This document shows, one piece after another, positions 35,085 to 46,617 of a stretch of 64,000 nucleotides of DNA (positions within the stretch are counted from its first letter, which is position 1; the number at the start of each line of letters is the position of its first letter). A program made the translations under genes and the position numbers. Location of the stretch: assembly GCA_026874595.1 (NCBI GenBank), contig CM049313.1, forward strand, positions 59,415,159 to 59,479,158, in the 5' to 3' direction. This stretch comes from Sipunculus nudus (lineage: Eukaryota; Annelida; Sipuncula; Golfingiida; Sipunculidae). Below the pieces are notes generated by a model. It searched no databases. It was not told where the DNA came from and was given only the letters and a program-made list of their open reading frames with translations.

Positions 35085-38000
35085 CTGAAATTATTAAACC
35101 ACATGCTTGGTAAATGACATTACTTAAATTTAAAGGTTGTTTGTAAACAAGTGACCCATGGGTCATGACGCTCAGCTGACTGGGAAGAGATTCACAAAAG
35201 GAAATTTTATCACCAGAATGGTAGTATATACCCATTCAACTGAAGCATCAAACAGATTAACCAACAGGCCAAGATTTAGTCTGTATTTATATATCTCAAA
35301 AATAGAGAAAAATGTGTAAACTTTTAAAACTAGAATACGGGTAACCGACAAGTGACTACATGTATCTGCCAAAATCGGATAGTGAGGCATGGATTGAGTG
35401 GCAAGGGGAAATAGAGTGAGGTATGTTGCATATTAGCATGGATGTCTGCAGCCTAAATGTGTATGTAGGTTGTGCCACCTACCACAAATTCAGAAATCTG
35501 TCCAAGTTGTATACACCTGCAAAATTTTAGGCAGAAAAGTCAAACCACTACATGTATATGAGCGATTTTTGCCCATGGCAGACAAACAGACAAACACCGT
35601 GCAAAAATCTTTGCAGGTAACCCCTCCAGTTTTGTGTATGATAAAGACCTATGTGAGATCTAAACACATGCACAATTTTGGCCCAATCGGTCAAATGGTT
35701 CCTTAGATATGAGCTTGGATGTGTCCAGCGTTTACTAGAATGTAGGTGGCGCCACCTGTCATAAAATCAAGAAAGCTGTCCACGATGTATAAACCTGCAA
35801 AATTTTAGGCAGTTATGTCGAACCACTACAGAGAAATGAGTAATTTTAGGCCACGGCAGACTAACAGACAGACGCTGTGCAAACATTGTTACAGGTGGCG
35901 CCACCATTTTTTGTGTATGTTACAGAGCTATCAAAGGGCTACATTTGTATAAATTTTATTTCCTGATCGGTCAAACGGTTCCCGAGATATAAGCTTGGAT
36001 GTCATCAGCGTGAACGTGAACATAGGTGGCGCCACCTGTCATAAAATCAAGAAAGCTATCCTGGATGTATACACATGACGAATTTCAGGTGAATTTGTCA
36101 ATTCACTGCAGAGATATGAGTGATTTTAACCCAAGGCAGATGAACAGATGGACACTGTGCAAACATGGTTACAGGTGGCGCCACCATTTTTTGTGTATGT
36201 TATAAAGCAATCCAAGGGCTACATTTGTATCAATTTTATTTCCTGATCGGTCAAACGGTTCCCGAGATATGAGGGTTTATGAGTGGAAACAGACCCACAA
36301 ATGGACACTGGATAGAGAGGAAAGGTCAGAGGTCAATGCAAATTGGTTAGGCACCAGTTCACATGTGACCCGATAATAGGTGTAAGTTTGGGAAAAATCG
36401 GTCCATTAGTCTCTGAGGAGCTCTCTGGAAACGAACGCCGCCACGGCGGAGGAACTCGGTCAAAAACATAGTATCCGCAAAACTTCGTTTTGGCGGATAC
36501 AAAAATACAGGTGGCTCCACCAGTCTGCAGAAACTAATAAAAACACTTAATGGTCAATATCCATGCAAAAAATCATGGTGATCTCTGCATTAGTTGTTCA
36601 GATACTTCAGTTTTTGTATCAAATTGTCCATTATTCTGAGGGATACTTCGGAGTCCTATAGCTTGAAGGATATGGGTAACAGAGACCTAATTTCAAGTTT
36701 CCACAGGCACCTTTCATGGGCCTCCTTGCATGACAAGAATGAAGATTCTAGGTCCAGTTGTTGCGATTTGTATCCTGTTGACAGATAACCACATCTTTAA
36801 AGGTCTCAAAAAAAAAGAAAAAAATTCGTAAAAATTTGAAAAAAATAGAGGTGGCACACCCAGTCTGCAGACTGATGGAACAGCTCATGATCAATATGTA
36901 TGCCGAAAATCATGACCATCAGTGTTGTAGTTATTGAAATACTGCAGTTTTTGTATCAAATTTTCCATTATTTATGGGGGGGGGGGGTATTTTGGACCCA
37001 TACAGCTTAAAGAATATGGGTAACAGAGACCTAATTTCAAGTTTCCATGGAGACTTTTCATGGGTCTCCCTGTGTGTCAAGAATGAAGATTCTTGGTCCA
37101 GTTTTTATGATTTGTGCCCTGTTAACAGATGTTCATATCTTTAAAGGTCTCAAAAATACAGAAAAATTTCGTAAAAAAAAACGAACAAATACAGGTGGTG
37201 CCACCAGTCTGAAGAAACTTATGAAACACTCCATGATCAATATCCATGCAAACAATTATGGTTATCTCTGCATTAGTTGTTCAGATACTTTAGCTTTTGT
37301 ATCAAATTTTCCATTATTCTGAGCTGTACTTTGGAGTGCCATAGCTCAAAGGATATGGGTAACAGAGACCAAATTTCAGGTTTCCATGGAGACTTATCAT
37401 GGGTCTCCCTGTGTGTCAAGAACGAAGATTCTAGGTCCAGTCGTTACGATTTGTACCCTGTTGACAGATAACTACATCCTTAAAGGTCTCAAAAATGGAG
37501 AAAACAATTCGTGAACATTGAAAAATACAGGTGGCGCCACCAGTCTGCACAAACTGATGAAACATCTCATGATCAATATGTATGTCGAAAATCATGACCA
37601 TCAGTGATGTAGTTAATGAGATATTGAAGTTTTTGTATGAAATTTTTTACTATTCTGGGGGGTAATTTTGGGCCCCATAGCTCGAAGGATATGGGTAACA
37701 GAGACCTAATTTCTGGTTTCCATGGAGACTTTTCATAGGTCTCTCAGTGTGTCGAAAATGAAGATTCTAGGTCCAGTCGTTACGATTTGTGCCACGCTAA
37801 CAGATGACAACATCCTCAAAGGTCTCAAAAATAGAGGAAAAAATCGTAAAAAATCAAACAGTACAGGTGGCGCCACCAGTCTGCAGGAACTGATCGAACA
37901 TCTCATGATCAATATGTATGCCAAAAATGAAGACCATCAGTGATGTAGTTATTGAGATATTGAAGTTTTTGTATGAAATTTTTGACTTTTCTGGGGGGTA

Positions 38001-41000
38001 CTTTGGGGCCACATAGCTCGAAGGATATGGGTAACAGAGACCAAATTTCAGGTTTCCATGGAGACTTATCATGGGTCTCCCTGTGTGTCAAGAACGAAGA
38101 TTCTAGGTCCAGTCGTTACAATTTGTACCCTGTTGACAGATAACTACATCCTTAAAGGTCTCAAAAATGGAGAAAACAATTCGTGAACATTGAAAAATAC
38201 AGGTGGCGCCACCAGTCTGCACAAACTGATGAAACATCTCATGATCAATATGTATGTCGAAAATCATGACCATCAGTGATGTAGTTAATGAGATATTGAA
38301 GTTTTTGTATGAAATTTTTGACTATTCTGGGGGGTAATTTGGGGCCCCATAGCTCGAAGGATATGGATAACAGAGACCTAATTTCTGGTTTCCATGGAGA
38401 CTTTTCATAGGTCTCTCAGTGTGTCGAAAATGAAGATTCTAGGTCCAGTCGTTACGATTTGTGCCACGCTAACAGATGACAGCATCCTCAAAGGTCTCAA
38501 AAATATAGGAAAAAATCGTAAAAAATCAAACAGTACAGGTGGCGCCACCAGTCTGCAGAAACTGATCGAACATCTCATGATCAATAGGTATGCCAAAAAT
38601 GAAGACCATCAGTCAAGTAGTTAATGAGATATTGAAGTTTTTGTATGAAATTTTTGACTTTTCTGGGGGGTACTTTGGGGCCCCATAGCTCGAAGGATAT
38701 GGGTAACAGAGACCTAATTTCTGGTTTCCAAGGAGATTTTTTATGGACCTCTCAGAATCCCAAGTTACAAGGTTCTAGGTCCAGCGGTTACGATTTGTGC
38801 CTGGTTAACGGACGGACAGACGGACAGACGGACAGACGGACGACGGACAAAGAGTGATCGCTATAGCTCAGATGACTTTCAGTCAGCTGAGCTAAAAATG
38901 ATCTCTCAGGCTAACAGATAACTACCCTTCCTCCACAGGACGTCTCTACTTAAAACTTCTTTCACTAAATCACTATGAGGTACGCAGTATTACTTGTCTC
39001 AGCTCTAAAATATTAATATCAAAACTTGTTATTCTTACACTCACGTTTATGTAATATGCCTCGTTACAAATCTTATTCCCCGCATTTAAACGGACTACAT
39101 TACCCCCTTCATAACATTTTAACATACATAATCTGTGTATGTAGAAACTCACATGCATTGTGGGCTGTAGATTCCAAAGCCTAAAAACCCTCAAGGGCAG
39201 AGCCCTATCTGTATCAGTCCGATTCTATTTAGTTAGGGCTTAGAGATAACAATATGTATGCTTAAACGCGATAAGATAAGGTTTTAATAATTTACGTTGC
39301 TGGGAAATTGTATACCATGCTTCTGGAGATGCCGGGAAACGTAAAAGCCTTCAGCTGAGTCACGGACCCGGAGCAGATTTCCACCTTTGTCATTGCAGTA
39401 TCCAATAGCGTTATGCCAATTCATTTTGACATTAGAGGGCGCCACAAGGAGACAGTCCCCTGTATTGATCATGGTGTAACCATCCGGGCATCCTGTATCC
39501 AAATGAATTACTACATATCATCAAATCTCAAGAGGTACTTATTAATTTAATACTTTAATACCTTCAAGATATTATTTTATAATTAGTTCTCTGTACTAAA
39601 ATATGAGAACCATGTTACATAAAGATTCGTTAAGAAACCTAACTGTGAAAAAAGTCCCTTTAAGGAATTAACACACTGCTGACAACACTATACTTTTACT
39701 GTTAACATTTTATTGTTTTAATTGTTGGGCGTTCCATTTAAACGTGTAGTTACATAATCGAACGTTCTTTTGCGGCAATTTATGACTGAATTAAGAAAGC
39801 TATCTCAGTTTATACTCCAGTGCAAAATAGGCAATTTATAGAATAAGCCATCGCGTAACTGCTTTCAGTCTAAACCTATTTTCGTACTTGTGTGAAAAAA
39901 AATCAATATACGTTGCACATGTGGTAGAAATATAAACATGCATGACAAAGTCGTGGTATAAATTTATATGACATAATTAAAAAAAATTGAATACACAGGA
40001 AAGTCGGTTCACCGCAAATGAAAATCGAACCCATGGCCTTCCGATTACCGGTGGTCTGCTATACTACAGATTCCCAACACTATAACAGATTCCAAACACT
40101 TGTGTGTTAGCATACAACCAGCGAAGTGACGTCACAGTAGTGATGCCAAAGTACTATACCTGCTTACTACACGTGTCAACTCGGCGGCTTTGATCGCAGG
40201 AGGAAGACCTCATGGTCCTTTAAAGTGTGCGGACTAAATAACATAGAGAGACATAAGAATAAGCATGCTGGTTCATTGTATAGAGAAATGGAACATGAAC
40301 ACAAGGAATCATACGTTTCTATATAATATATGGTTAGGAATTTATTGTAACTTGGTAAAAAACAGACGACCGGCAATCAGATGCCATGAGTTCGATTCCT
40401 ATTGGCTGTGAACTAACCATTCTTTACATATACATGCATCCCAGGCGCCGGAAGCACAGGTTGTGAAATGATTTGGCCAGAGACAAGAGAACACAGTCCA
40501 AGGTTTGTAATTTTGACCCAGCGGCAGGGAAACGAGGTGGCTTGGTGCCGTGCGCAAAGGGAGATACATCTCGTCTTCGATAAATCATGGTAGGTCTTGA
40601 TAATTGTCCCGCCGGAAATGACGGTGTCTTTCTTCCGTGTATACTTCAGGGACGAAATCGTGGAATAAACATCTGAAATGTTTGTGAAACATATGATCTT
40701 ATTATTTTTCCTCAGCATGAAAACTTACTGTATTCTTTCTTTATCTTTCTATACCAATGTCTCATACTCTGGCTTTCAGGATCTTATTGAACATGTTAAT
40801 GCATCAATGCAGCATGGGACATTATCTACCAGCCAGAGGTAGAGACCGGCAGCATAATCCAACTGAATTTAAAATTAACACCGTAAAATAAGGTCAATTT
40901 TAACAACTGCCTTCATTACGAACCTAAGGAGACCTAACCTTTATATATCAATAGCGTAACCGGATTTGTATTATTTCCCGTATCTCCTCTGATACCACGG

Positions 41001-42480
41001 TACGGATTGCTTTGATTCTCGACATACATATGTTCCGGGTTTGTTCGAAGAGATTCCACCCACTTTATTTGTAATATTTGTAATATATTATTACGTTCAT
41101 AACTAATGATTAAATCGTTGCCCCCTTCGGGCGCCCCTTTTCTTTTTAGTTCGGGCCTGGTAACACAACGGCCATATGGAATGTGTGATGCCGGGACCGA
41201 GCTTTCTTATGGAGGCTCTTTGTGGGGTTTTCGTGCATTTTGCAGTCACTGGCCCGTAGTAATCCCTATTAGTGATTCTTTCTCAAAAAGGGAATCTTTA
41301 AAAGAAATATATTTTGCTTAGCTTTCAAACAGGAATGGTCTTTTGGAGTGCGTGATATTTAAAAAAATATAGCCATTTATGTACCACATACTCTAATGCT
41401 ACCACGAACTTTTGCGCAGCGGAATTGCAGCTCAGTTTTTATGCTTGATAATGGGATAATGCAATTTCCGAGAACACGTCTCAGCGCTACTGTACTACTA
41501 TGCAAGATAGCAGGTTTCTTTACTGGCGGATTGACCGGATCGGAGGGCAACTTTATATAGCGATGTTCAACATGATATATTTTCATATCAGCTTCTCCGA
41601 AAACTTCTCTGGCAAAACCCTTGGTTTTAACACGATTTTTATGCATAATAGCTCACATATAATGGAATTATATATTAAAAGCGTAACGCGATTTGTGTGA
41701 TTTTCCGTATCTCCTCTAATACCACTGTACGGATTGCCGTGATTTTCGAGAAACATATGCTCCGGGTTTGTCAGAAGACATTCCATCCACTTTTATTGTC
41801 CCACAGGACAGAAACCGCCATCAATGTTTTTTTCAACGAAACTTCACCGTGAATGTTAACACGCGGTTGTATCGTTTTAACACTGAAAGGTAAGATCACA
41901 TGTCATAAAAAATGACTGCACCCATTCAGCTACCTCAAAAGTGACCGGGGTTGCATGGCTAGCCGGTCACATTTTACAAAGCATGCAAAACCGTCTACCT
42001 TGTCCATGAGGTCAGTCACACAGCACTTTGAATATAATTTCACTATAACTGGATTAATTTTACGGATAGTAATTGTCCCATACCGTGCTACGGCACGGTA
42101 ATTGCCAGGAAAGTATAAATATAATAAATACGTGCTTTTGTTTGTATTTCCCGGGTGCACATATCCCAGCGCAAAACAAAGGCTCTATTATGAGTGCCGC
42201 TAACGGAAATTGGACGTAAGGCACTCTAGTGTCTATAATCTGGCAATTCATGTCATTCTGTAAAAGTCTGACGATTTGCCTAAAACCTGTGATTTGGTTG
42301 AGATCTATAATTTCTTGATTCATATATTCTTGTCTCACCCGTTGCATCCAAAGCTGCCAACTGAACACTGACAGGTCCACGGCATTACCCAGAGCTTACA
42401 GTTGTTTTTGAAACAAACATTTGAAACTTACCTCTTCCACAACATAAAGTCCACAATATGACAAACTGTCGGATGTACAT
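34861..42480 (-). CDS. PAN/C-type lectin unit 2, secreted lectin, apparently intact
   Basis: Four exons are supported on the minus strand. Signal peptide (42480-42432): MYIRQFVILWTLCCGR. PAN/apple-like (40672-40428): DTVISGGTIIKTY, RCISLCARHQ, FPCRW, LCSLVS. Lectin half 1 (39492-39316): GCPDGYTMINTGDCLL, YCNDKGGNLLRVRDSAEGFY. Lectin half 2 (35084-34861): FVWLFISDREAENHWRWG, WDRGEPNGGLGEDCVALYR, TTWVDVHSSQLSHVVCQYP. Signal to PAN joins in phase 1, and the two lectin exons also join in phase 1. The CRD has the long-form N-terminal Cys, the EPN motif of mannose-type Ca2+ site 2 and WVD in place of WND, so Ca2+-dependent sugar binding is plausible. PAN to lectin phases do not match directly, so a small linker exon between 39493 and 40427 is likely. 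The 4.2-kb lectin intron contains H5. Confidence 0.75.
35465..36300 (-). repeat. 149/131-bp alternating array with GGTGGCGCCACC junctions
   Basis: Perfect palindromes at 35745, 35894, 36025 and 36174 give intervals 149, 131, 149; an imperfect one lies near 35469. The units are reverse-complement homologues of the 10700-11370 array, including AAATTTTAGGCAG, CAGACGCTGTGC and CGGTCAAACGGTTCC blocks. Confidence 0.85.
36421..36500. other. Double hairpin at the junction of two arrays
   Basis: CCGCC-A-CGGCGG near 36440 is followed by GTATCCGC-AAAACTTCGTTTTG-GCGGATAC at 36471-36500. The second is a near-perfect stem with an inner AAAAC/GTTTT pairing. It marks the boundary between the 149/131 and 336-bp arrays and resembles the 5' hairpin heads of the other elements. 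Confidence 0.7.
36510..38860 (-). repeat. 336-bp tandem array, 7 units, with 672-bp higher-order repeat
   Basis: Units start at palindrome GGTGGCGCCACCAGTCTGCA or its variants at 36510, 36850, 37194, 37530, 37866, 38202 and 38538 (steps 340, 344, 336, 336, 336, 336). Unit 37530 is almost identical to 38202, and unit 37866 to 38538, while neighbours differ more. The last doubling therefore copied a 672-bp dimer. Each unit holds ATGGGTAACAGAGACC, TTTCCATGGAGACTT and GATTCTAGGTCCAGTCGTTA. Confidence 0.9.
39316..39492 (-). CDS. Unit 2 lectin exon, N-terminal half of CRD
   Basis: Acceptor ATACAG, then GCPDGYTMINTGDCLLVAPS, ending HLQKHG at donor CATG|GTATAC, the same place as in unit 1. A second possible donor at 39295 would add FPSN but breaks the match to unit 1. 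Three conserved cysteines of a long-form lectin fold are present. Confidence 0.8.
40428..40672 (-). CDS. Unit 2 PAN/apple-like exon
   Basis: 245 bp, acceptor CATTTCAG, donor ATAT|GTAAAG. Open throughout: SSLKYTRKKDTVISGGTIIK, then C-x3-C, C and C spaced as in PAN modules. About 60% of residues agree by eye with unit 1. Confidence 0.75.
40950..41080 (+). repeat. Direct repeat, left copy
   Basis: AGCGTAAC, CCGTATCTCCTCTGATACCA, GTACGGATTGC and CCGGGTTTGT blocks recur in the same order at 41660-41795, about 710 bp away and about 80% alike by eye. The spacer shows no gene. Confidence 0.75.
41660..41795 (+). repeat. Direct repeat, right copy
   Basis: Partner of 40950-41080, with CCGTATCTCCTCTAATACCA and GTACGGATTGCCGTGATTTT. 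Confidence 0.75.
42432..42480 (-). CDS. Unit 2 signal-peptide exon
   Basis: ATG at 42480, MYIRQFVILWTLCCGR plus G, then the strong donor GTAAGT. Basic start, hydrophobic core and small residues before the exon end fit a secretory signal. Confidence 0.7.
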
Positions 42481-43653
42481 GAAGAATTTTTACTCTTGGT
42501 ATTATTTAAAACTCTAGATCAACCCTGGTTCTTTGTATCTGCTCGGTAAATCAAATAAACTGCTGCTCATTTCATCCCGAAGAGCCGTCCTTTAACATTC
42601 AGTCGTGACCGATGAGGCACAACGTATACTTAGTTTTATGCCATTAAGTGTGCCTACCCGAGCTAAATGCCAGTCAGATTGCCAAACGAGTGCAACCACT
42701 ATACTGTTACACCAGGTCTAATATTTGAACCTGTGTTAGGCATGCATCGTAAACCTCCAACGCAAATACCACCAGCCAGCGCTTCTGTTTAAAACATGAT
42801 ATTGCTGATAGATCGAAGACCGTTTAATATCTTCCATTAAACTACCTACGATATGAAAGCCATCATATTAGAGTAACTTTATCTCTAATCATAAGGTCAT
42901 CTCAAGAATAAACACCTATCATATATCAAGTTGACTTAATAGAGTCTACCAAACCTTATTTCTATGCTTGCACTTACGGTGTCTACTATCCTATTCATGG
43001 ATGTAATGTAAATATCGCCTGTTTGTTCATCTTTTAGCGGTTTATTTGAAGAGAAGACAAGTTGGTGATAAAAAGGGTGTTAATGGTATTTATTTTTCTA
43101 TGTACAACAATGGCATAATTGAAACTGGTAAGTGTCCATGTGCAGATTGTTTCAGTTTGTTCTGGTTTCACAGAAAAATATAACCAGGATGACAGCGGTA
43201 CACTGCGTCACGCTCCTTCACATCATCAAGGTTCTTTTTATATAGTTCTAGGACGCTTTGGATACAATCAGCTCAAACAAGCACACATTAATCAATGACA
43301 ATGAATCTAAAATAAAAACCATCATATAAAATCATGAAACAATTCTTGTAGCTACACCATCCTTCCGAGTCTCTCAGGTTCGAGTCCAAGTCCGCCTGTT
43401 TCGAGTCAGAGTCATTTTGAACCCGAGTAGTACAGTCATTTTGTAACATGACCTCACACAAATTGCAACAAAAGCTATCTCATTTGTTTTGTATCCCAGA
43501 AGGTATCCTTTTGAACATATAAAAAGTCCTAAGATATTCTCCTGGGGGAAAGTAGTAAAATTTAGGAATATCCAAAATGGCCGCCAGAAGGCCTAGAATC
43601 CATCAAATTTAATTAATCAAAAGGGTATAAATATGTAATTCGACATTTTCAGG
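42481..43653. other. Upstream region of lectin unit 2
   Basis: It contains the conserved segment 43012-43055 shared with units 1 and 3, and a GAGTCC-type cluster at 43370-43435. No gene was recognised. Confidence 0.45.
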
Positions 43654-43686
43654 TTTTTTTTTTTTTTTTTTGGGGGGGGGGGGGGG
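43654..43686. repeat. T18-G15 homopolymer pair
   Basis: A T run of 18 is followed at once by a G run of 15. Such runs are prone to assembly error. Confidence 0.9.
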
Positions 43687-43997
43687 TCGCAGAATCCAAT
43701 TCTGGTCTTTATTTGTTAATTTAAAGTGCCCAAGACTCATATGTGGGGGTCGATGTGGAAACGGTCTGACGCATGGGGTGCGGTAGGGGCGGGGGTTGTA
43801 GCACGACTCAGTTGGCATTTATATTGAGCAGGTAACCCTAATTTGGTAATGTGCAGCGCTCACCTAACCTGTTGCAATAATTTTGTAGTAATTAGATTTT
43901 CAACAAACATGAAGAGGGCATGACCCGTATGCTGGGTTAAAACGGAATTGTTCTCGCCAGGTAGGGGTAGTTAGAAAGTATACTAAAACAGTCACGA

Positions 43998-44160
43998 TTG
44001 GTCTGGTTTATGTCAAATGACGAGTCGCCTGCTTTTAAAACGCTCCAAGAGGTTATTAGATGCAACTGTCAGAGTAACTGCAGCACCATCAGATGCACGT
44101 GCAAAAATAATCACATAGCGTGTACCCTGGCTATGGCGACTGTGGTCGATTATCAGGTAG
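43998..44160 (+). pseudogene. Fragment with a CXC-type cysteine motif
   Basis: An open stretch reads TLQEVIRCNCQSNCSTIRCT then CKNNHIACTLA. The spacing C-N-C-x3-C-x4-C-x-C-x6-C is that of the CXC/tesmin-like cysteine motif often found near the C-terminus of transposon-related or orphan proteins in marine invertebrates. The usual following CGxC is missing. No upstream exon or domain was found, so it is most likely a gene or transposon relic. The frame before the Glu-Val-Ile is not supported. Confidence 0.4.
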
Positions 44161-44183
44161 GAAGCCTTTTTTTCATATCATGA

Positions 44184-46617
44184 GCCAGCATTCAATAATT
44201 TCATACTACATTTTTATTTTCCTTTTAATTAAAGTTTTGTTGTGTCTGCAGGTAAAATCTTATTTCCTTTAGATTATTGTAAACACATGTAAATTGATAA
44301 TGCATAGCATTGATATACAAAATGTATACATGTAGCACCAACCATTAATGCAAGGCCACCTGTTTCTTAACGGTAATACATAACTAATATATAGTACAAG
44401 TAAAACATTTTACACAAGGACATGAATATGCACAGGTCACAAAGTACAAAGGCAAAACAGAGTGCAGTTACTTTGACCCACTGAAGTCATTTTTTGTTAT
44501 TGTGGGATAAATTTATACACATGATATACAGAGTGCATGGATCTTTGAATATTATTAATAATTAATTTTGAATTGTCAATTCTAAATTTCTAGTTTCATT
44601 TTGCTTTGCTTTTCAGTTACAATTTTAAAAGAATCGGTTTGCAGTAGAATAACTCTTTTGAGAAGAAATTGAATTTGGTGGCTTAGTTTTTTTTTTCAAG
44701 AAAACCAGCTGAAAGTCCGGGAATAGTCTAACAAAACGTTTGCTGATCGGGTATTTTCAACATTTAGACGATCTCTTTGGATTGAACTTTCTAATGATGT
44801 TAAATGAAGCGAAAATATTGACGACTTTGAAAAAAAAAAGTACCTTTTTTCGACTTAGATTTTTTATTAAATTTTAACTCTTGTGTCATAATATAATTTA
44901 GTACTTTTGTAAAGCGCCACTGAATAAAAATATTTATAAAAGTAGGCTCTATATTAAATAAATAAAGTTTAAATTTAAAAGTCAGAGATTTTTTATCCCA
45001 GTTGACTGCTGGAAACCATGTACGTAACTGACAACAGACACTTTGTGATAAGAATGGACAAGATGACGTCTGATTTAACATGTGCTCATTACATATCTAC
45101 ATGATTTTATTGATATGGTGATTAAAAAAATCTAAAATATAAACTAATAAAAATAACGTCTGAGCGGAAAAGGTAGTATAAGCTAGATATTGGTTGATAT
45201 GATTTATCTGAACTGATAAGTAAGAAAATTGTTGTAAATAATACTTTGTGATCTGACCATGTGTTTTCTAATGGTGAAACTGGAGCATGTGAGCAATTTG
45301 TAAACATGAGATCTCTATACCATTTCCATGATCTATGGTTGACATGTTGATAAGTTGTTGACAGCTCAGTAGTTGGAACGTTTGTTCAATTAAATCCAAA
45401 TTTTTTTTTTCATACCATTTTATACAGTTGCCTTATAATTAACATCCCAGTCCACAGTTGCAAGGACTTATGGTGGGGGAGGGATTTTGAGGCGCTGAAT
45501 AGTGGGAGTTTCAACATCCCTGCATTTACATATGGAATATGAAACTTAATTCAACAGTTCGTACAGGAAAAACAGTAGATGCATAATTACTGAATATTTA
45601 TAAATCAACAGACAGACAGGTAGACGAACAAATCTGATCACATTATTTCCAAATTCTCCTTGGGCAGGAAATTGATGAACAAAAGTTTGCATTAGTTCCT
45701 CACTTTTTATTTTATCATTTTTTTTTAAAGTTTATAACTTTCATACATTTGAAATATCATATATATTTGGATATACATAAATGAGTCAATTCGAAATTCT
45801 ACATATCCTAATCATTTATCGCTAATTTTGCTTCTTAACATCACATTTTGCAAACTGATGGATTTAATCTTATTTCGAAATTATTCAAAAGGAATTAAGA
45901 GCCACAATACCACAACATGGCATCTTGTAGATTACATTGGAGATAAAACAGCGTTTCGGTTTTGGAAATACAGTTCAAGCAATAACAATTATTCCCTTAC
46001 ACTTTATGTATATTGCTGTGGGGGTAATGGTAGTGATTTGAGAATAACTGTGCACCTTCGACAGCGGGGGGGGGGGGGGGGGGGGGGATTATTGACAATG
46101 CAAGTGGATCTTGGCAATGAAAGTGAATACAATAGAGCCCCCTCCCCCAAGTCAAATTTTACCTCGCCTTGTTTGTGAGCTTTGATTACAAATTTCATAT
46201 TTTAACCGATTAAATCCTTATGTGTATATGCTGTGAAAATCAAATCAGCAGCGCTTACTAGAATAAAATGTGCCATGGTCAAAGTTGGGAAAAATTAAGT
46301 TACTAATTATACACTCATGCTAATAATTATAAGAATTTACAAAAAGTTGATCTAATTTCTTTCATTCAATTAAATCTTGATTAAATAGTTGTTAACTTGA
46401 AAAAAAAATCTCCAACTATAGCAGTTACCATGTTAAGATAAAAAATATATTTCTTTATATTTTGATAAGGTATCTTATTAATGCTATGGTCCATAATTTT
46501 TAAAAATTTATGTAATATTGACCTATTTTTTGGCCCGTTCATAGGAAATATATAGCGGAAATTTATAAATGTTTATAAATATGAACAAACACAAACGAGA
46601 GGTTTTGATTTTAGGCA
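44184..46617. other. Noncoding stretch
   Basis: AT-rich. A G22 run lies at 46066-46087. Poly-Gly or poly-Pro frames over it are artefacts of the homopolymer. No gene was recognised. Confidence 0.4.

Larger units (their letters stand above)
35330..38901 (-). mobile_element. Non-autonomous Helitron-like element H5 in the lectin intron
   Basis: On the minus strand it runs A|TCATTTTTAG (38901) to CTAG|T (35333-35330), the Helitron A/T insertion signature. The head has a hairpin TAGCTCAG...CTGAGCTA, followed by GTCCGTC repeats (about 38815-38850). Next come seven 336-bp units, a junction with two strong hairpins (36421-36500), the 149/131 dimer array, and a tail homologous to the end of H1. The junction hairpin GTATCCGC...GCGGATAC may be the head of a second element, making H5 a composite. 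No protein is encoded. Confidence 0.65.

Noticed and set aside
36594-38857. Repeated open frames such as METFHRSLSVSKMKILGPVV on both strands
   Set aside because: They recur once per 336-bp unit, on both strands, and are by-products of the tandem array.
39294-39315. Longer version of the unit 2 lectin exon ending at 39296
   Set aside because: The donor at 39315 matches the position and phase of the unit 1 donor and joins in frame to the second lectin exon.
40015-40062. tRNA-like segment on the minus strand (GGTTCGATTTT B box)
   Set aside because: Half a cloverleaf at most; probably a worn SINE fragment, too short to call.
41106-41321. 71-codon open frame on +
   Set aside because: Lies in the spacer of a direct repeat; no family recognised.
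46004-46198. Proline-rich and glycine-rich open frames
   Set aside because: Caused by the G22 homopolymer.
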